Positions 21,257 to 32,600 of a stretch of 64,000 nt of DNA are shown here, in pieces. Location of the stretch: the NCBI GenBank assembly GCA_047967505.1, contig CM106538.1; one strand, written 5' to 3'. A program made the translations under genes and the position numbers. Source of the DNA: Dipteris shenzhenensis. Lineage: Eukaryota; Polypodiophyta; Polypodiopsida; Gleicheniales. Each line of letters starts with the position of its first letter. Position 1 is the stretch's first letter. The notes below the pieces were generated by a model, which saw only the letters and a program-made list of their open reading frames with translations, ran no database searches and was not told the origin of the DNA.

Positions 21257-21545
21257 TGTTGGAACACTGAAAGGAAAGAGTAGAGTTGACACAAAATCAG
21301 AGTACTTGCTTATAGAATGAAGAAGAAAGAGGTCCTTAAGTAGGCACCTCATACAAGGTCATTGACATCACTGATGACCTCAAAGCTCCACAATCATCTC
21401 CTCAATCTGCTCCTAGATTCACTCAATCATCCTATGTGGCTTTTCCACCACCTAACTGTGCTTGTGGGCACCTAACTGTGCCTCTAGCACTCACATATAG
21501 AAACATAAGGTGTGCCTGAGGCATACACCTTGAGATATCCCAACA
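21257..21545 (-). repeat. 5' LTR of Gag-only element, copy 2
   Basis: Near-identical to 18907-19195, followed by the CTCTT duplication at 21546-21550. Confidence 0.9.
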
Positions 21546-21840
21546 CTCTTTTCGTGGTAATTTTTCTCTCTTATCTCCTTTCTTTTTCTCTGTTTTTTTC
21601 TCTTCTCTTTTCCTCTCTTTTCCTCTCCTTTCTCCTCTCTTTTATCCCCACTTTTTCTCTCTTTTTCTCTTCTCTTTTCCTCTCCTTTCTCCTCTCTTTT
21701 ATCCCCACTTTTTCTCTCTTTTGATCCTCTCCTTTCTCCTCTCTTTTATCCCCACTTTTCCTCTCTTTTCTACTCTCTTTTCTTCTCTCTTTTTCTCTCT
21801 TTTTCTCTTCTTTTTCTCTTCTCAGCTCATCAGTAATCTT
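21546..21840. repeat. Polypyrimidine tract (right of LTR insertion)
   Basis: CTCTCTTTTTCTC-type tract with a duplicated CTCTTTTATCCCCACTTTTTC unit at about 21637 and 21697. It immediately precedes the accessory gene first exon, as the CT tract at 12590-13950 does in A2. Confidence 0.8.
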
Positions 21841-21865
21841 CTTTTTTTCTTTTTTTTAGTTCATC

Positions 21866-22009
21866 ATGTGGCCAGGAAGCTCTTCAGGCTCACCTGATCT
21901 TCAGGAGACCATTTTTTGGGAGTTATATAACCTTTTTGGGCACCCTCCCAGTTCTAGGGAGTTCTACGGTGGATGGACAAAAGCAATAGAGCCCAATGTG
22001 CCTTCATAG
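21866..22009 (+). pseudogene. B1 accessory gene, first exon only
   Basis: The 47-codon stretch starts MWPGSSSGSPDLQETIFWEL and contains YNLFGHPPSSREFYGGW. It matches the first exon of the B2 accessory gene (28386 downward: MWPGSASSSPDPRESIWKDL, YNLLGHPPSPAELYRYM). It is preceded by a polypyrimidine tract and AG, and ends in TAG at 22007-22009. Nothing after this resembles the rest of the accessory gene, so B1 was truncated or interrupted here. Confidence 0.7.
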
Positions 22010-23800
22010 CCACCCTCATCCACATTTAAAACAACCGAACAACACAATCACAAGGTAAAACTTGCATTCATTCAACATTCTGGTCTCTTTACATACCTTC
22101 TGATACAACTCACACTCTGGCCACATTTCCTCCAGAAGCTAGACAACCTCAAACAAAAACCCAGTGGACTACACAGCCCAACACAAGCTCCTACTGATGA
22201 CTGAGCTCAAGCTCACAAAGCATTCAGATTCGTACTGCATCCAATCCCACAACTCATCGGACAACCACCCACAAAGTGGCCACAGTTAGAAATCTTGTTT
22301 TATCTTTCCCATAGATCATCACAAGCACTCGAAATGATGCAGCCTGCCATCTCTTAGGGATTCTCAAAGTCACGATCTCCTCAGCAACATCGAGTACCTG
22401 CCTGGTCAAAGCCTCTCTTCTCTCAAGACTAGACTATTGGTGTGCATTCTGTGACTAGCCAGCCACAAGCATGCTACTCCATAGTAATTTTAATAACTCC
22501 ATGTAGCCACATGTTTCCCACAACTCTTGTTGTAATAATTGCCCTTGAATGGCCTTAGTAGTAACACGGTGGCAAGGTCTCTACAAGCTGTGAAAGAATC
22601 TTATCTTGCCAAAATTTAATGAGATTTAATGGCCTTAATAGAGCGTCACTTTTGAAATCCCCTCTTCCTCGCCATCTCCTTCTCCTCCATCCTCCACGGT
22701 CTCCTCTTGCTAAAGCAACACCCTCATTCCTATATGTAGTATCTCTCTCTCTCTCTCTATCTCTCACTCTCTCTCCCCCCTATGTGTGTTTTTGAGAGCT
22801 TCACCTCAGCCCATGCTTCACCTCGCTGTGTGTGTGTGTTTGAGAGCTTCACTTGAGTATTGCATGCACGGCATATCTCATCTTGTAGATGCAATCATAA
22901 ATTGGCTATGATACAACTTCATCTCAAGTGTGGGCTATGATACAGGTTCATAAATTGGCAATAGGTTCTGATCGAACAGCTTCTTCTAACAGTTGAGAAT
23001 GGTCCTCAGAACAGAATGTGGACAGTTCATGAAATGATAGACAGAGTCAAAGGACTATCGAAGGTAGCACATTAAGTTCCAAATCCATAGGGGTTGCAAC
23101 AGCGGGTGGTCTAGAGGAAGATCGGGAACTACATGAGCAGCAATTCCATACTAAGCATTTGATGCCAAGTTGACTATTGTTGCCATGTATGACTTATCCA
23201 GAAACCTATTTCCAATCAGACTGCAGAAGTCCGGTATCTTTGTGCTTAGATTTTGCCCCATGATAAAAAAGTCTTCCAACTTTCATAATGATTCACACTG
23301 TGCTGGTGATTAATGCACAGGGCAAGCCTCGCCTCACAAAATTCTATGACCCAATTGTAAGTAAATTCTTGTTGTTTAATGTGATTGGGATGGATTTTGT
23401 TCCGCACTATCATTTGATGAGATGATCGTGAACAAGATAGAAAGCAATAAAAGCTCTAGGGTGAAGCCATTGAGACTAACTTTTCTCTCTCTCTTTGTGT
23501 GTCTGAATGCAAGCAGAGGTAGGAGAAGAAAGAAAATTGGCTATCTTGATTTGAGGGTGAATGTTAGATATTAAGTTGATTGGTGTTGGTCTTCTCGCAT
23601 TGACACTTGATTATGTAGAAAGGACTCTTTACTTCTTAGTCAAAGTGAATGTAGATAAGAAATTTGATCCTTTGCTTTGGCCTACTGAGGACAACCAAAC
23701 TTGCGGGATAGCTCCCATATTTTATTTAAATTTAGAACTTGTATTAAAAGTTATATGTCTATTGAAAGAGAAATTAGAGCTTGCGTTCTACTAAGGATTT
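22010..23800. other. Unassigned sequence
   Basis: No confident gene. On the minus strand, 22270-22420 reads VAEEIVTLRIPKRWQAA and SFRVLVMIYGKDKTRFLTV without a stop and could be an exon of an unknown protein. A CT microsatellite lies at 22741-22778 and a GTGTGTGT tract near 22832. Bases 23370-23790 include an open stretch with no domain match by eye. Confidence 0.3.
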
Positions 23801-25008
23801 TGATTAATTTCCCCTTCATTTGTGCGGGTCACTGAGGAGACTCTTATGGCGACTGGTTTTGCTGTCTATGTTAGCTGTTGGAGAGGTGTGCATAGGGAGA
23901 TCGCTACTGTGGAGTGGCAGATCGAGTCTTGAGGCTTAGCGCCGCCTTAGAAGGGCTCGGGGCTCATTGGAGAGCCAGTGGGAGCTACAGCCCATGGCTG
24001 TAGAAGATTCCGTCGGCCTACTGATGGCTAGAAGCGGCCATTGAAGGGAGCCTTGCATTGAATGGAGCTACCAGTCCACTGTGCTCGAAGGTGAAGGCTT
24101 GTGAGCGGGCTGTCATCTTCTTTGGTCATCGGAGCTTTAGAAGGTCCTGAAGGTGCCCATTTGGAGGATGGCGTTGGAGCACGGTGAGCAGTCGAGGCTC
24201 TTGGTGGAAGCTTGTTTAGTCACTCGTGCAACGGGAGTCTTCAATGGAGTTGTTGCAAGTGCTATAGCTCGTGGCTATAGGTGAAGAAGTGATTGGTAGT
24301 CAACTGGTTGGAGCTAGCCCGTGGCTGGAGCATAGTTAGAGGACAGTCAGCCCGTGTACATGGAGCGGCACTGGAGTTGGCGAGGGAGCTACTGAGCCTG
24401 TGCGCTGTAATGTTTCGTCGTCACCGGTTCCTTGTCTGGAGGAAGGCCCTTTGTTTTGTAGACTGCCCATTGTTGGGGCGACATATGCTGAAGAGCTCCA
24501 CTTGGAGTGGTTGTTGCTGCCGGAAAGGCTATAGAGGAAAGCTGCAAGCAGCATCTAGAACAGCAGCTAAAAGGTCTACTTCATGTTCCCAAAGGCTGCA
24601 GCTCCTCATCCAAGGGTCAAATTGTCAAGCCAGGATGCCAAAACAAAAGAAGTCAAGCAAGGGTGCAAGTTGTCTACGCTTTATCTCCTTGCGTTCTTAC
24701 TGTGAGCCTCTTTTGCTCTTTGCACTTGGAGTTAGATCTATCTCAAAGTCTCTCTTTCTCTCTTTCATAAGGAGAAATCTTTTACATGATGAAGAAGACT
24801 CTATGAACGGAATACTCTAGTTTCTCTCATCAAAATATTTCTCAAAGAATACTCTTAAATCTAAATGAACACTCAACTCATGAATCTCTCATGAAAATTT
24901 CTCTTTCAAGGATGGAAATTCGCTCTCAATCTAAAACTAAAACTAACCTAGAAAAAAAACATGAGCTCCTCTGACATGCCTACAACTAATCTAGGAGACT
25001 AGACCTAA
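23800..25008 (-). mobile_element. Leader-type region of a truncated LTR retrotransposon
   Basis: A G-rich region without coding similarity precedes (on the plus strand) a primer-site-like GCTCTGATACCA and an LTR-like segment. The same layout and a similar composition occur at 57430-58705. I interpret both as the 5' leader of one LTR family in minus orientation, lacking gag-pol and the 3' LTR. Confidence 0.4.
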
Positions 25009-25020
25009 GCTCTGATACCA
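25009..25020 (-). other. Primer binding site-like sequence
   Basis: GCTCTGATACCA is the complement of TGGTATCAGAGC (initiator tRNA-Met type), directly abutting TGACAAAACATG. Confidence 0.65.
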
Positions 25021-25338
25021 TGACAAAACATGTGTGCCTCAGGATCTATGGAGCACTCTAAGGTGGATGGAACCTATGTTGATACATGATGAAGAGAGTG
25101 CTCATGACATGTACCAATTAGGTTCCAAGACAGATTAGCTTGGACTCATAAAGAGAATCTTGAGATAGTGCAAAGTGCTTGATTGATATTACTTCAAATG
25201 AACCTCCCTTTTATAGGTGAGGGTACTTACATCCATTTGCTTGCTCACACGTGGGATTTCTCCTCCATGCCATGTGGTAGCTTGCCCTTTACTCATACCT
25301 TTACTCTACATGTGCTCATGGCACCACAACTCTCAACA
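25021..25338 (-). repeat. LTR-like segment (TGACAAAACATG ... ACTCTCAACA)
   Basis: The right limit is inferred by comparison with 58706-58962, which also begins TGACAAAAYATG next to a primer site and ends ACTCTCAACA. The terminal TG...CA fits an LTR. No second LTR or duplication was found, so the element is partial. Confidence 0.5.
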
Positions 25339-25871
25339 ACAATAGCGTGTGTGTTTGTCTTGTGCTTGGTACTCAACCTGTGTGGATGGTCGAGAGGGTG
25401 TTCTTGATGATGATGCGATTGTTTTGATTCGTGAACCATGATTGTGGAAATGTGAAACCTAATAGCAAAGATACGAGTTCAGGACATGAGACATACATAC
25501 ATTCCAACATTTTCTTCTCATACAACTATAGTAGAAGATTGTTTCCTAGAAATATGAAATCATAAACCCTAAACAACAATCAATCATGTTATCCAACATC
25601 CAATTCAGAATAGTGCAAAATATGATTTATGAATATTTAAAAAGTACACGACTTATAAACAAAAAATGTTTGCACACCAACTAGCAAGATCATTCTATGA
25701 ATACTAAGCTATCCCACCTTATAAATTGAGATATGACGAGATGTCAAAATTTTCTGAATTTGCAAATTTTATGGATAAGTTTTCATATCATCGATCGGTC
25801 GCATTGTGTTATTTTCATCACATGTAGTTTAGTTACCAACAATTCCATTGTCATCCGTTCCTAGGGCTCAT
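25339..25871. other. Unassigned AT-rich sequence
   Basis: I see no gene, repeat or signal in this stretch. Confidence 0.4.
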
Positions 25872-26297
25872 CACAACAAGACAAATCAACTATAGACGCG
25901 CCTGGTAGATGCACAAAATAGTGGGCGCATCTATTAGTGTAGCTAGAATAGTGAAAATACGGGTGTGCCTATTAGCACGTATAATAGTGGAGTTATCATC
26001 AGCACATCTAATAGCACGTCTACACTGTGATTTAGACACAGATTTAGACGCCTTTATAAATGCAAAACAAAGAATACAGAGAGTGATATTTTGCTATGGG
26101 CTGATAAATGTGCATCACTGCTTTCCAAACATTGCCCATGATTACCAAAGCACATAATTTTAATATAAATATCAATGCGTTTTGGCAAACCCACGTATAT
26201 GGTTTGATCTCATCCTTAATGAGATCAACCCTTGCCAAACTATCTACTTCAAAATCCAAACCAATGTTGAGATCTACAAATACATTCAGCCCACTAC
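25872..26297 (-). mobile_element. CACTA family B terminal fragment (B4)
   Basis: It begins CACAACAAGACAAATCAACTA, a family B terminus, followed by motif copies (TATAGACGCGCC, GCACGTCTAA). From about 26060 to 26245 it matches B1 at about 2150-2395, including GAGATCAACCCTTGCC. It is the 3' terminal region of another copy in the same orientation as B1, ending where B2 begins at 26298. Confidence 0.6.
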
Positions 26298-26575
26298 CAC
26301 AACAAGACAAAGCACCCATAGACGCATGCACAGACGTGTTTACTGAACTAAATAAAAAACTTACGAGCGTGTCTATTTGTGCATCTATTTTCGCATCTGG
26401 AGACCTGCGTCTAATTGCGCGTCTATATATCAGACACACGCGCGTATATACGTGCACTTAGATGTTTAAATAGACATGCTTATAAATGCATTTATAAATG
26501 CAAATATAGACACAAGTCGAACAGACAGACGTGTATATAGATGCGTTTTAAACGCACTGATAGACGCGCTTTTTT
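26298..26575. repeat. Left subterminal array of B2
   Basis: Degenerate motifs CATAGACGCATGCACAGACG, GCGTGTCTATTTGTGCATC, GCGCGTCTATATATCAGAC and ATAGACGCGCTTTTTT repeat across 280 bases, then stop at a poly-T/A stretch. Confidence 0.7.
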
Positions 26576-26887
26576 TTTTAAAATAAATTTTACAGAATGC
26601 TGTGTATGTTGTGTATGCTACATAGTTACAAGAATCCCATATCCACATTGTGTAATTCAATTCTTACAGCCAACTGCATTTTAATTACAATTCCAAATAA
26701 AACATTACAACTCCAAAACGCAATAAAATTGAAAGCTCAAAAAGTGCTTGTATATACATATAGCACGAAGCTAAGCCACGTCATGTGGCTTCAAGTACAA
26801 AAAATAAGAGGAGTGTATATACAAGAGGCACGAAGCCAAGCCAGTGGCTTTAAGTACAAAAAAGAGTAGCTAGCACTACTTGTACGA

Positions 26888-28386
26888 CTAATCTATGTTC
26901 TCCAAGTCCTCGCTCCCTTCCACACTCCCTTCTGCGCTCCCTTCTGTGCCTCCTTCCTCCTCTTCCGCATCGTCTTGTGCACGGGCCTATAAACAAGGGA
27001 CAACATATATCAATGTATGAAAAATCAAATCTTTACTTATAATTTTGGCATTATTTAATTACTTTCAAATACCTCGGGGGCCGCTTCAGTAGCCCGGTTA
27101 TACTGCTCCTCAGTAATCAACCCGTCATCATAGAAGTGCCTCCATGTATCTCCTCTGCGATGGTGGCAGTGGTAGGCTGTCTCCACAGGAGTAGGGTATC
27201 TGCCCACGATCTCAAGCTGCATGACAACACACTTTGCGGAGTGATTAGTAAAAAGAAACAACCTCCTAATAAACTACATAAGCAATATAATTTGAGATCG
27301 ATACTTACAAATTAGGCCTCCCATGATTCAACACCCCCTGCTCCAAAATGCGCACTTCCATATTCCTCCATCTGGATCCTCCATGCTCCATGTGCTACAG
27401 ACTGGGGTCCTCCCTCGTTGACTTCATTGCTTTCTTCCACTCACGCTTGTGAGCGGTGTGGGGCGGGCCCCTTGGTGGTTGACCTCCCTCAAGCCTGGCA
27501 AGCTCTGCTAGTGCCTGCCTCTTAAGCGAAGATCTTTTATTGCCAAGTATCGTAACAATCTTTGACTTGGCCCATTTATCTATGAACTGGCAATTGGGGG
27601 GGTTAGGATACCTAGAGCGAACAGCAGCGAGGGTCTCATCAGCCAACCTCTCTGGGTGGTCTTTGTAGTGGATAAAGCAATCTCTGTAATTGTTAGCAAT
27701 TACAGAGCGCATGAAGGCCATGATGTCCTTCCCCTGCGCATCCATCAAGATGCCTCCTGTCTGAGTGATGTCATAATAAATCGTACCATCACCCGGAGGC
27801 ACGTCTAAATCATCTAAATCATCATCCTCCCCACCGCCACATGGCCCAAAGCACTGTGCCATGCATCCCCCACCGCTCTCCCTGCTACTACGCCTGCTAC
27901 CTTGTCGTGTCGAGCTCGTACGCTAGCCACTCGTAGCTGGAGACTACATGGGACTACGCTGACCACTCGTAGCTAGAGAACTGAGTCTTGACGGCATAGG
28001 AGTACATCGATGGCTCTACGAGACAGAAGGACCTCTTGACATAGTGGGGGAAGGGGCATAAGACGGGATGGCAGAAGGGACATAAGACGGCATGGGGGAA
28101 GGGGCATAAGACGGTATGGGGGAAGGGGCATAAGATGGTATGGGGGAAGGGGCATAAGAAGGGGCATAAGATGGCTGTGCTGACTCTACTGGGGTGATCT
28201 CAGGCAGTGTGGGGTGGTTTCGAGTCTGTAGTGCTCTCGTAGTGCTGACTCCTGGGGAGTGTTTAGAGTACCCGTCATATACCTGTATAACTCTGCAGGA
28301 CTAGGAGGGTGCCCTAAAAGGTTATATAAGTCCTTCCAAATAGATTCCCGGGGATCAGGTGAGCTGGAAGCGCTTCCTGGCCACAT
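26888..28386 (-). pseudogene. B2 accessory gene (TnpA / Transposase_24-like)
   Basis: Minus-strand exons: 28386-28186 (start MWPGSASSSPDPRESIWKDL), a Pro-rich linker with repeated GGCATAAGACGG-type codons (28165-28040), 27862-27395 with the core TGGILMDAQGKDIMAFMRSV, YPNPPNCQFIDKWAKSKI and LGNKRSSLKRQALAEL, an exon near 27310 with SAHFGAGGVESWEA, 27261-27055 (IVGRYPTPVETAYHCHHRRG) and an acidic last exon ending GSEDLENID and TAG at 26888. The order equals that of the A2 gene. The likely role is DNA binding at the element's subterminal motifs, as for TnpA in En/Spm. It looks better preserved than A2's copy; whether any frame is intact depends on intron positions I cannot fix. Confidence 0.65.
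28040..28165 (-). repeat. Coding minisatellite in the accessory gene
   Basis: A roughly 27-base unit GGGGAAGGGGCATAAGACGG is repeated about four times. On the minus strand it encodes a Pro-Leu-rich repeat within the linker of the accessory protein. Confidence 0.6.
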
Positions 28387-28454
28387 GTTGAACTGGAAAA
28401 AAAGAAAAAAATCTATTACTAATGAGTTGAGAAGAAAGGGGAAGGGAAGAGAGG

Positions 28455-28735
28455 CTTACTGTCGGAACACATCTATAGATGCATCTGATTTGCACATCTA
28501 TAGATGCGTCTAATAGAGCGTCTAACAGAGTGTTTAACAGAGTGTCTAACAGAGCATTTAACAGAGCGTCTACAGAGCATCTAACAGAGTGTCTAACAGA
28601 GTGTCTATTGACACATCTGTCTGTGTCTGTAAACAACTAGACGTGCGTTTAGATGCGCCTGTACACGTGCTTTTAGATGCGCTCTGAGATGCGCCTATAG
28701 ACGCGCTCCGATAGACGGGATTTCTAAAAAGTAGA
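28455..28735. promoter_or_regulatory. Central family B motif array, accessory-gene side
   Basis: About fifteen tandem copies of variants such as AGAGCGTCTAACAGAGTGTC and GCGCCTATAGACGCGC lie just upstream of the accessory gene start. A less dense array continues on the tnp2 side (29100-29160 and 29500-29605). Same vocabulary as at the element ends. Confidence 0.65.
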
Positions 28736-28773
28736 AAAGGACATTGCGCCCGACACACAAACGTGACACTGAT

Positions 28774-29547
28774 ACCCAGATCATGTGCTTCTTGGATACG
28801 AGAAAGTACAAATCTAAAGAGAGCAAACTTCCAAACAAGATCAACTGCAAAAAGACTTACTTGGATAGAGGTATGGAAGGTTCTTCTTTCTTTTTCAAAG
28901 TTGCTTCTCCTCCTTGTTCGTCCTCCTCTCCTTTAAGCTTAGAAGTAAGTGTGGGTGCCTTCCTCTTAAGTGTAAGCTTGGAAGTAAGTATGGGATCCTT
29001 CCTCTTAAGCGTCGAAACTATGGATCTGCTAATAAGGAAGGAAGCAAGCCATGCGAAGTATAAGTAATGTGAAGAAAAGCAAAGCAAGCACGCTAAAAAG
29101 CAGGTTTAAAAGTCGTGTCTATAATCACGTCTAATAGTGCATCTATAAGCGTATCTAAATACCCAGATCATGCACTTCTTGGATACGAGAAAGTACAAAT
29201 CTAAAGAGAGCAAACTTCCAAACAAGATCAACTGCAAAAAGACTTATTGGGATAGAGGTATGGAAGGTTCTTCTTTCTTTTTCAAAGTTGCTTCTCCTCC
29301 TTGTTCGTCCTCCTCTCCTTTAAGCTTAGAAGTAAGTGTGGGTGCCTTCCTCTTAAGTGTAAGCTTGGAAGTAAGTATGGGAGCCTTCCTCTTAAGCATC
29401 AAAACTATGGATCTACTAATAAGGAAGGAAGCAAGCCGTGCGAAGTATAAGTAATGTGAAGAAAAGCAAAGCGAGCACGCTAAAAAGCAGGTTTAAAAGT
29501 CGTGTCTATAATCGCATCTAATAGCGCATCTATAGGTGCATCTAAAT
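28774..29547. repeat. 387-bp tandem duplication in the B2 divergent promoter
   Basis: Two adjacent copies (28774-29160 and 29161-29547) share almost all bases, including CTTGGATACGAGAAAG and GAGGTATGGAAGGTTC. Each contains an internal short repeat around CTTCCTCTTAAG and a pair of family B motifs. B1 has one copy (17945-18260), so the duplication arose in B2 or its lineage. Confidence 0.85.
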
Positions 29548-29661
29548 ACACAGAGTAGACGTGCATTTAGACGCGACTGTAGACGCGCTTTTAGACGTGC
29601 CACAGAGTTTAAAATTAAACATTTGAAGAAGAGCCAATTTGGTGGGTTGTTTGTTTGTAGG

Positions 29662-32600
29662 ATTTCATCTTCAATAAGTAGCTCCAGTGAGGATGAATCC
29701 CTCCATATCCACCATCGCGAAATGTGTTTGGAGTAAAAAATCAAATGTCTGTGTGATCGATGTCGAGGAAACATGTATCGTGCATGCAGGATTACACTCA
29801 ATCATATCTCAAAGTACGGAGAATGGGATGTGACCATAAACAGGGTAAGGGTTTGTAACTTAAGGTTGATTAAGATACCTATGGGTGTTCATATGTTTGA
29901 GTTATGATCCCATTTTAATTTTATACAGGATTCAGTGCCACACCCACATATGTTGCCCTATGCTCGCCGTGAGGAGGCGAAGCATCGGCGATATGAGGTG
30001 GGATCTTCAGAAGGGACCGTTACAGATGCATGGAGTGATGGTGATAGTAGCCCTCTGCCATTACCTCATGAAGCCGTGGAGGAGGAGGTGTTTGATGATA
30101 TGGTGTAGGATTTATATGTCCATCAAGGGAGGGATGATAGCATGGAGCAGGATGATCTTTTTACTGCAACATCGACTCCATTGTTTGAGGGGTGCACATT
30201 CTCTATTCTACGTGCCTCCCTTGAGTTACTAAACTGGCAAACCATCTATGGATGGAGCAATGCAAGTTTGAATGCATTACTCAAGTAAGCTTTAAAGTCT
30301 ATTTTGCAAACATGGTGAATTATGCTAGTGGGTCAATTACTCAAATGCTTTTCCTCATTTATGGTCTTCACGTGCAGGCTATTGTGTAAAATGCTTCCAA
30401 GGGAGAATAAACTACCGACCTCAAGAGATATGGCAAGGCAACATGTGACCTCTCTTGGAGGATTAGATTACAAGCGCATCCATGCATGTGTCAACGATTG
30501 CGTTTTGTTTCGTGGACTACATAAGGATGCAAGAGAGTGTCCTACTTGTGGAGAGGCAAGATATAGAGCAGATCTCAAAACCTTGGACGTGCCTCGTAAG
30601 GTATGGCGACATTTTCCCATAATCCCTCGCATCCAACATATGTTCAAGTGCAAATCTATTGCAGAGCTCATGTCATGGCATTCCTCCCATCGATCAACCG
30701 ATGGCAAGTGGAGAACTCTTGCAGACTCTCCTACATGGAAGCATATTGAAGACACATGGCCAAGCTTCAAGGAAGAACCTAGGAGCTTGAGACTTGGATT
30801 GGGTATGGACAGTGTGAACCCATTTGGTCTCAAAAGCACGTCTTACAGTGTATGGCCAGTGGTATTGGTGAATTACAATCTTCAACCCTCTATGGCTATT
30901 AAGAAAGGACATGTTATGCTATCCCTTCTAATTCCAGGGAAACATAAAGTCAAAAACCCTGATGTTTATTTGGAGCCTTTAATTGATGAGCTAGAGATAC
31001 TTTGGAGAGGTATCGAGGTGAATGATGTGAGCAGGCCTCCCTCGTCACGAGACTTCAACTGCAAAGCAGTCTTGATGTGGACGATGCATGACTTCCCAGG
31101 CTATGGCGAGTGTTCAGGTAAGCATTGCATTTTTAATTATGAATAGGCAAAGGATGTGGCACCCTAAACCCACCTTCCACTCCTAATTGCATCTATTGTT
31201 CAGGTCTCACTACATCGAGTTGCCATGCATGTCCTATTTGTGGTCCTTCGCTAGTTGCCTCATGGGCAGACGCATTGAATAAGGTCATCTATGAGAATCA
31301 CCATCGATTTCTCCCACCTGATCATCCTAGATATGTTGCCCCTTGGAATGAAGTCCTCCCACAATCACTCACCGTGGGAGATTGGATGAGAATTTGGGAC
31401 GGTTCCACGACTCCTCCACCACTTGGCATGAGTCGGTAAGGGTTTGTAACTATTGGCTGGAAGTAAAGATTGGCTATATTGGCTGAAAGTAAAGATTCCC
31501 GCTAACACTTTATTTTGTTTAGATACTCCATCTTTTATCGTTTACCATATTGGTCTCACCTCAAGATCAATCACCTGCTTGATCCCATGCATATCTTCAA
31601 GGATGTGGCATCTACTATTTGGGAGCATTTGAATGGGACACGAGATTCGGCAGGCATAAGGGAGGATCTACGTACCACAGGGAGGATGCGTGAAGCTTGG
31701 CCTCAAGAGAGACCAAATGGGTGTGTTTTTTTACCTCGTGCACCGTGGATATTATCAAAGCTAGAGATGGCGACGGTGAAGCGTGCTATTATTACAATTC
31801 GTACTCCCACTGGATGCATGAGGTGTTTGAAGGGAGCCTTTACAAAGAGCAAGAAAAGAGGTGTAGAGCAATTATATGGCTTGAAATCTCATGATTGGCA
31901 CAAGATGCTCCAAGTAAGTATTTTATGTGCATAATATCTTTTTCCTTTCAAATTTGTGAGTGAATAGCTATAAGCAACTAATCAACCACCTCCTTGCAAG
32001 TTCAGTTCATACTACCTACTAGCATTTCATGTAGTGCATCGAAGGACGTGAAAGATTGTATTTACAAGATGGGCGAGCTTGTGAGGTACTTTACATGATA
32101 CAAAATATGATGCGTATCAATGCTCCGTGCAAGTTTGAATGCATATTGCTAATATGCTGTACTTTTTCATTTCTAGGTATGTGAGCTCAAAGGAACTAGA
32201 TCCCACCACACTTGAGAATGCTCGAGTTATGTCAGGGGAGGCGGTTTGTTCAGTGGAGGAGACATTTCCACATTCTATTCTCACAAGACAACTACATCTC
32301 ATAGTGCATTTGGTGGATGAGATTGCTATATGCGGTACTATACATGCATGATGGTTGTTCTTCCTGGAGCGCTTCATGAAGACCTTGAAGGGCTTCGTGA
32401 GACAAAATGCAAGACCCGAAGGTAGCATGGCCGAGGGTTGGCTGGTACAAGAGTCACTTGTATATATTTCTGAGTTTCTTGTTGATGTGGATTGCTCTCT
32501 CCCACGACTATGGAGAGATGATGAAGACCTAAGGATGACCTCTATTGTGCCTCAAGGGAAAGGACGCAACAAAGTAATAGACACAGAGTTGCATAATAGT

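Larger units (their letters stand above)
18907..21545 (-). mobile_element. Gag-only LTR retrotransposon (TR-GAG type), copy 2
   Basis: LTRs lie at 18907-19195 and 21257-21545 (289 bases each; I count about five differences by eye). The target duplication is CTCTT (18902-18906 and 21546-21550). On the minus strand the primer site TGGTATCAGAGCC is at 21244-21256 and the purine tract lies next to 19196. It is the same family as copy 1 over the full length, leader included, and again lacks pol. The low LTR divergence points to a fairly recent insertion. The Gag gene has a stop and a lost zinc ligand. Confidence 0.92.
1876..22009 (-). mobile_element. CACTA family B element B1, interrupted by A2 and a Gag-only LTR element (right limit unknown)
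   Basis: The left end is taken at CACAACAACACAAAGC (1876), nearly the same as family B ends at 25872 and 26298. Moving right come a subterminal array, tnp2 3' exons on the minus strand (to 3586), the 12.66-kb insertion A2, tnp2 5' exons (16251-17753), a central non-coding region, a Gag-only LTR element (18907-21545) and the first exon of the plus-strand accessory gene (21866-22009). The right end was not found. The gene order and divergent orientation match B2. The tnp2 3' end carries an internal deletion: after codons for FMRQNARPK the sequence jumps into the terminal non-coding region. Confidence 0.75.
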
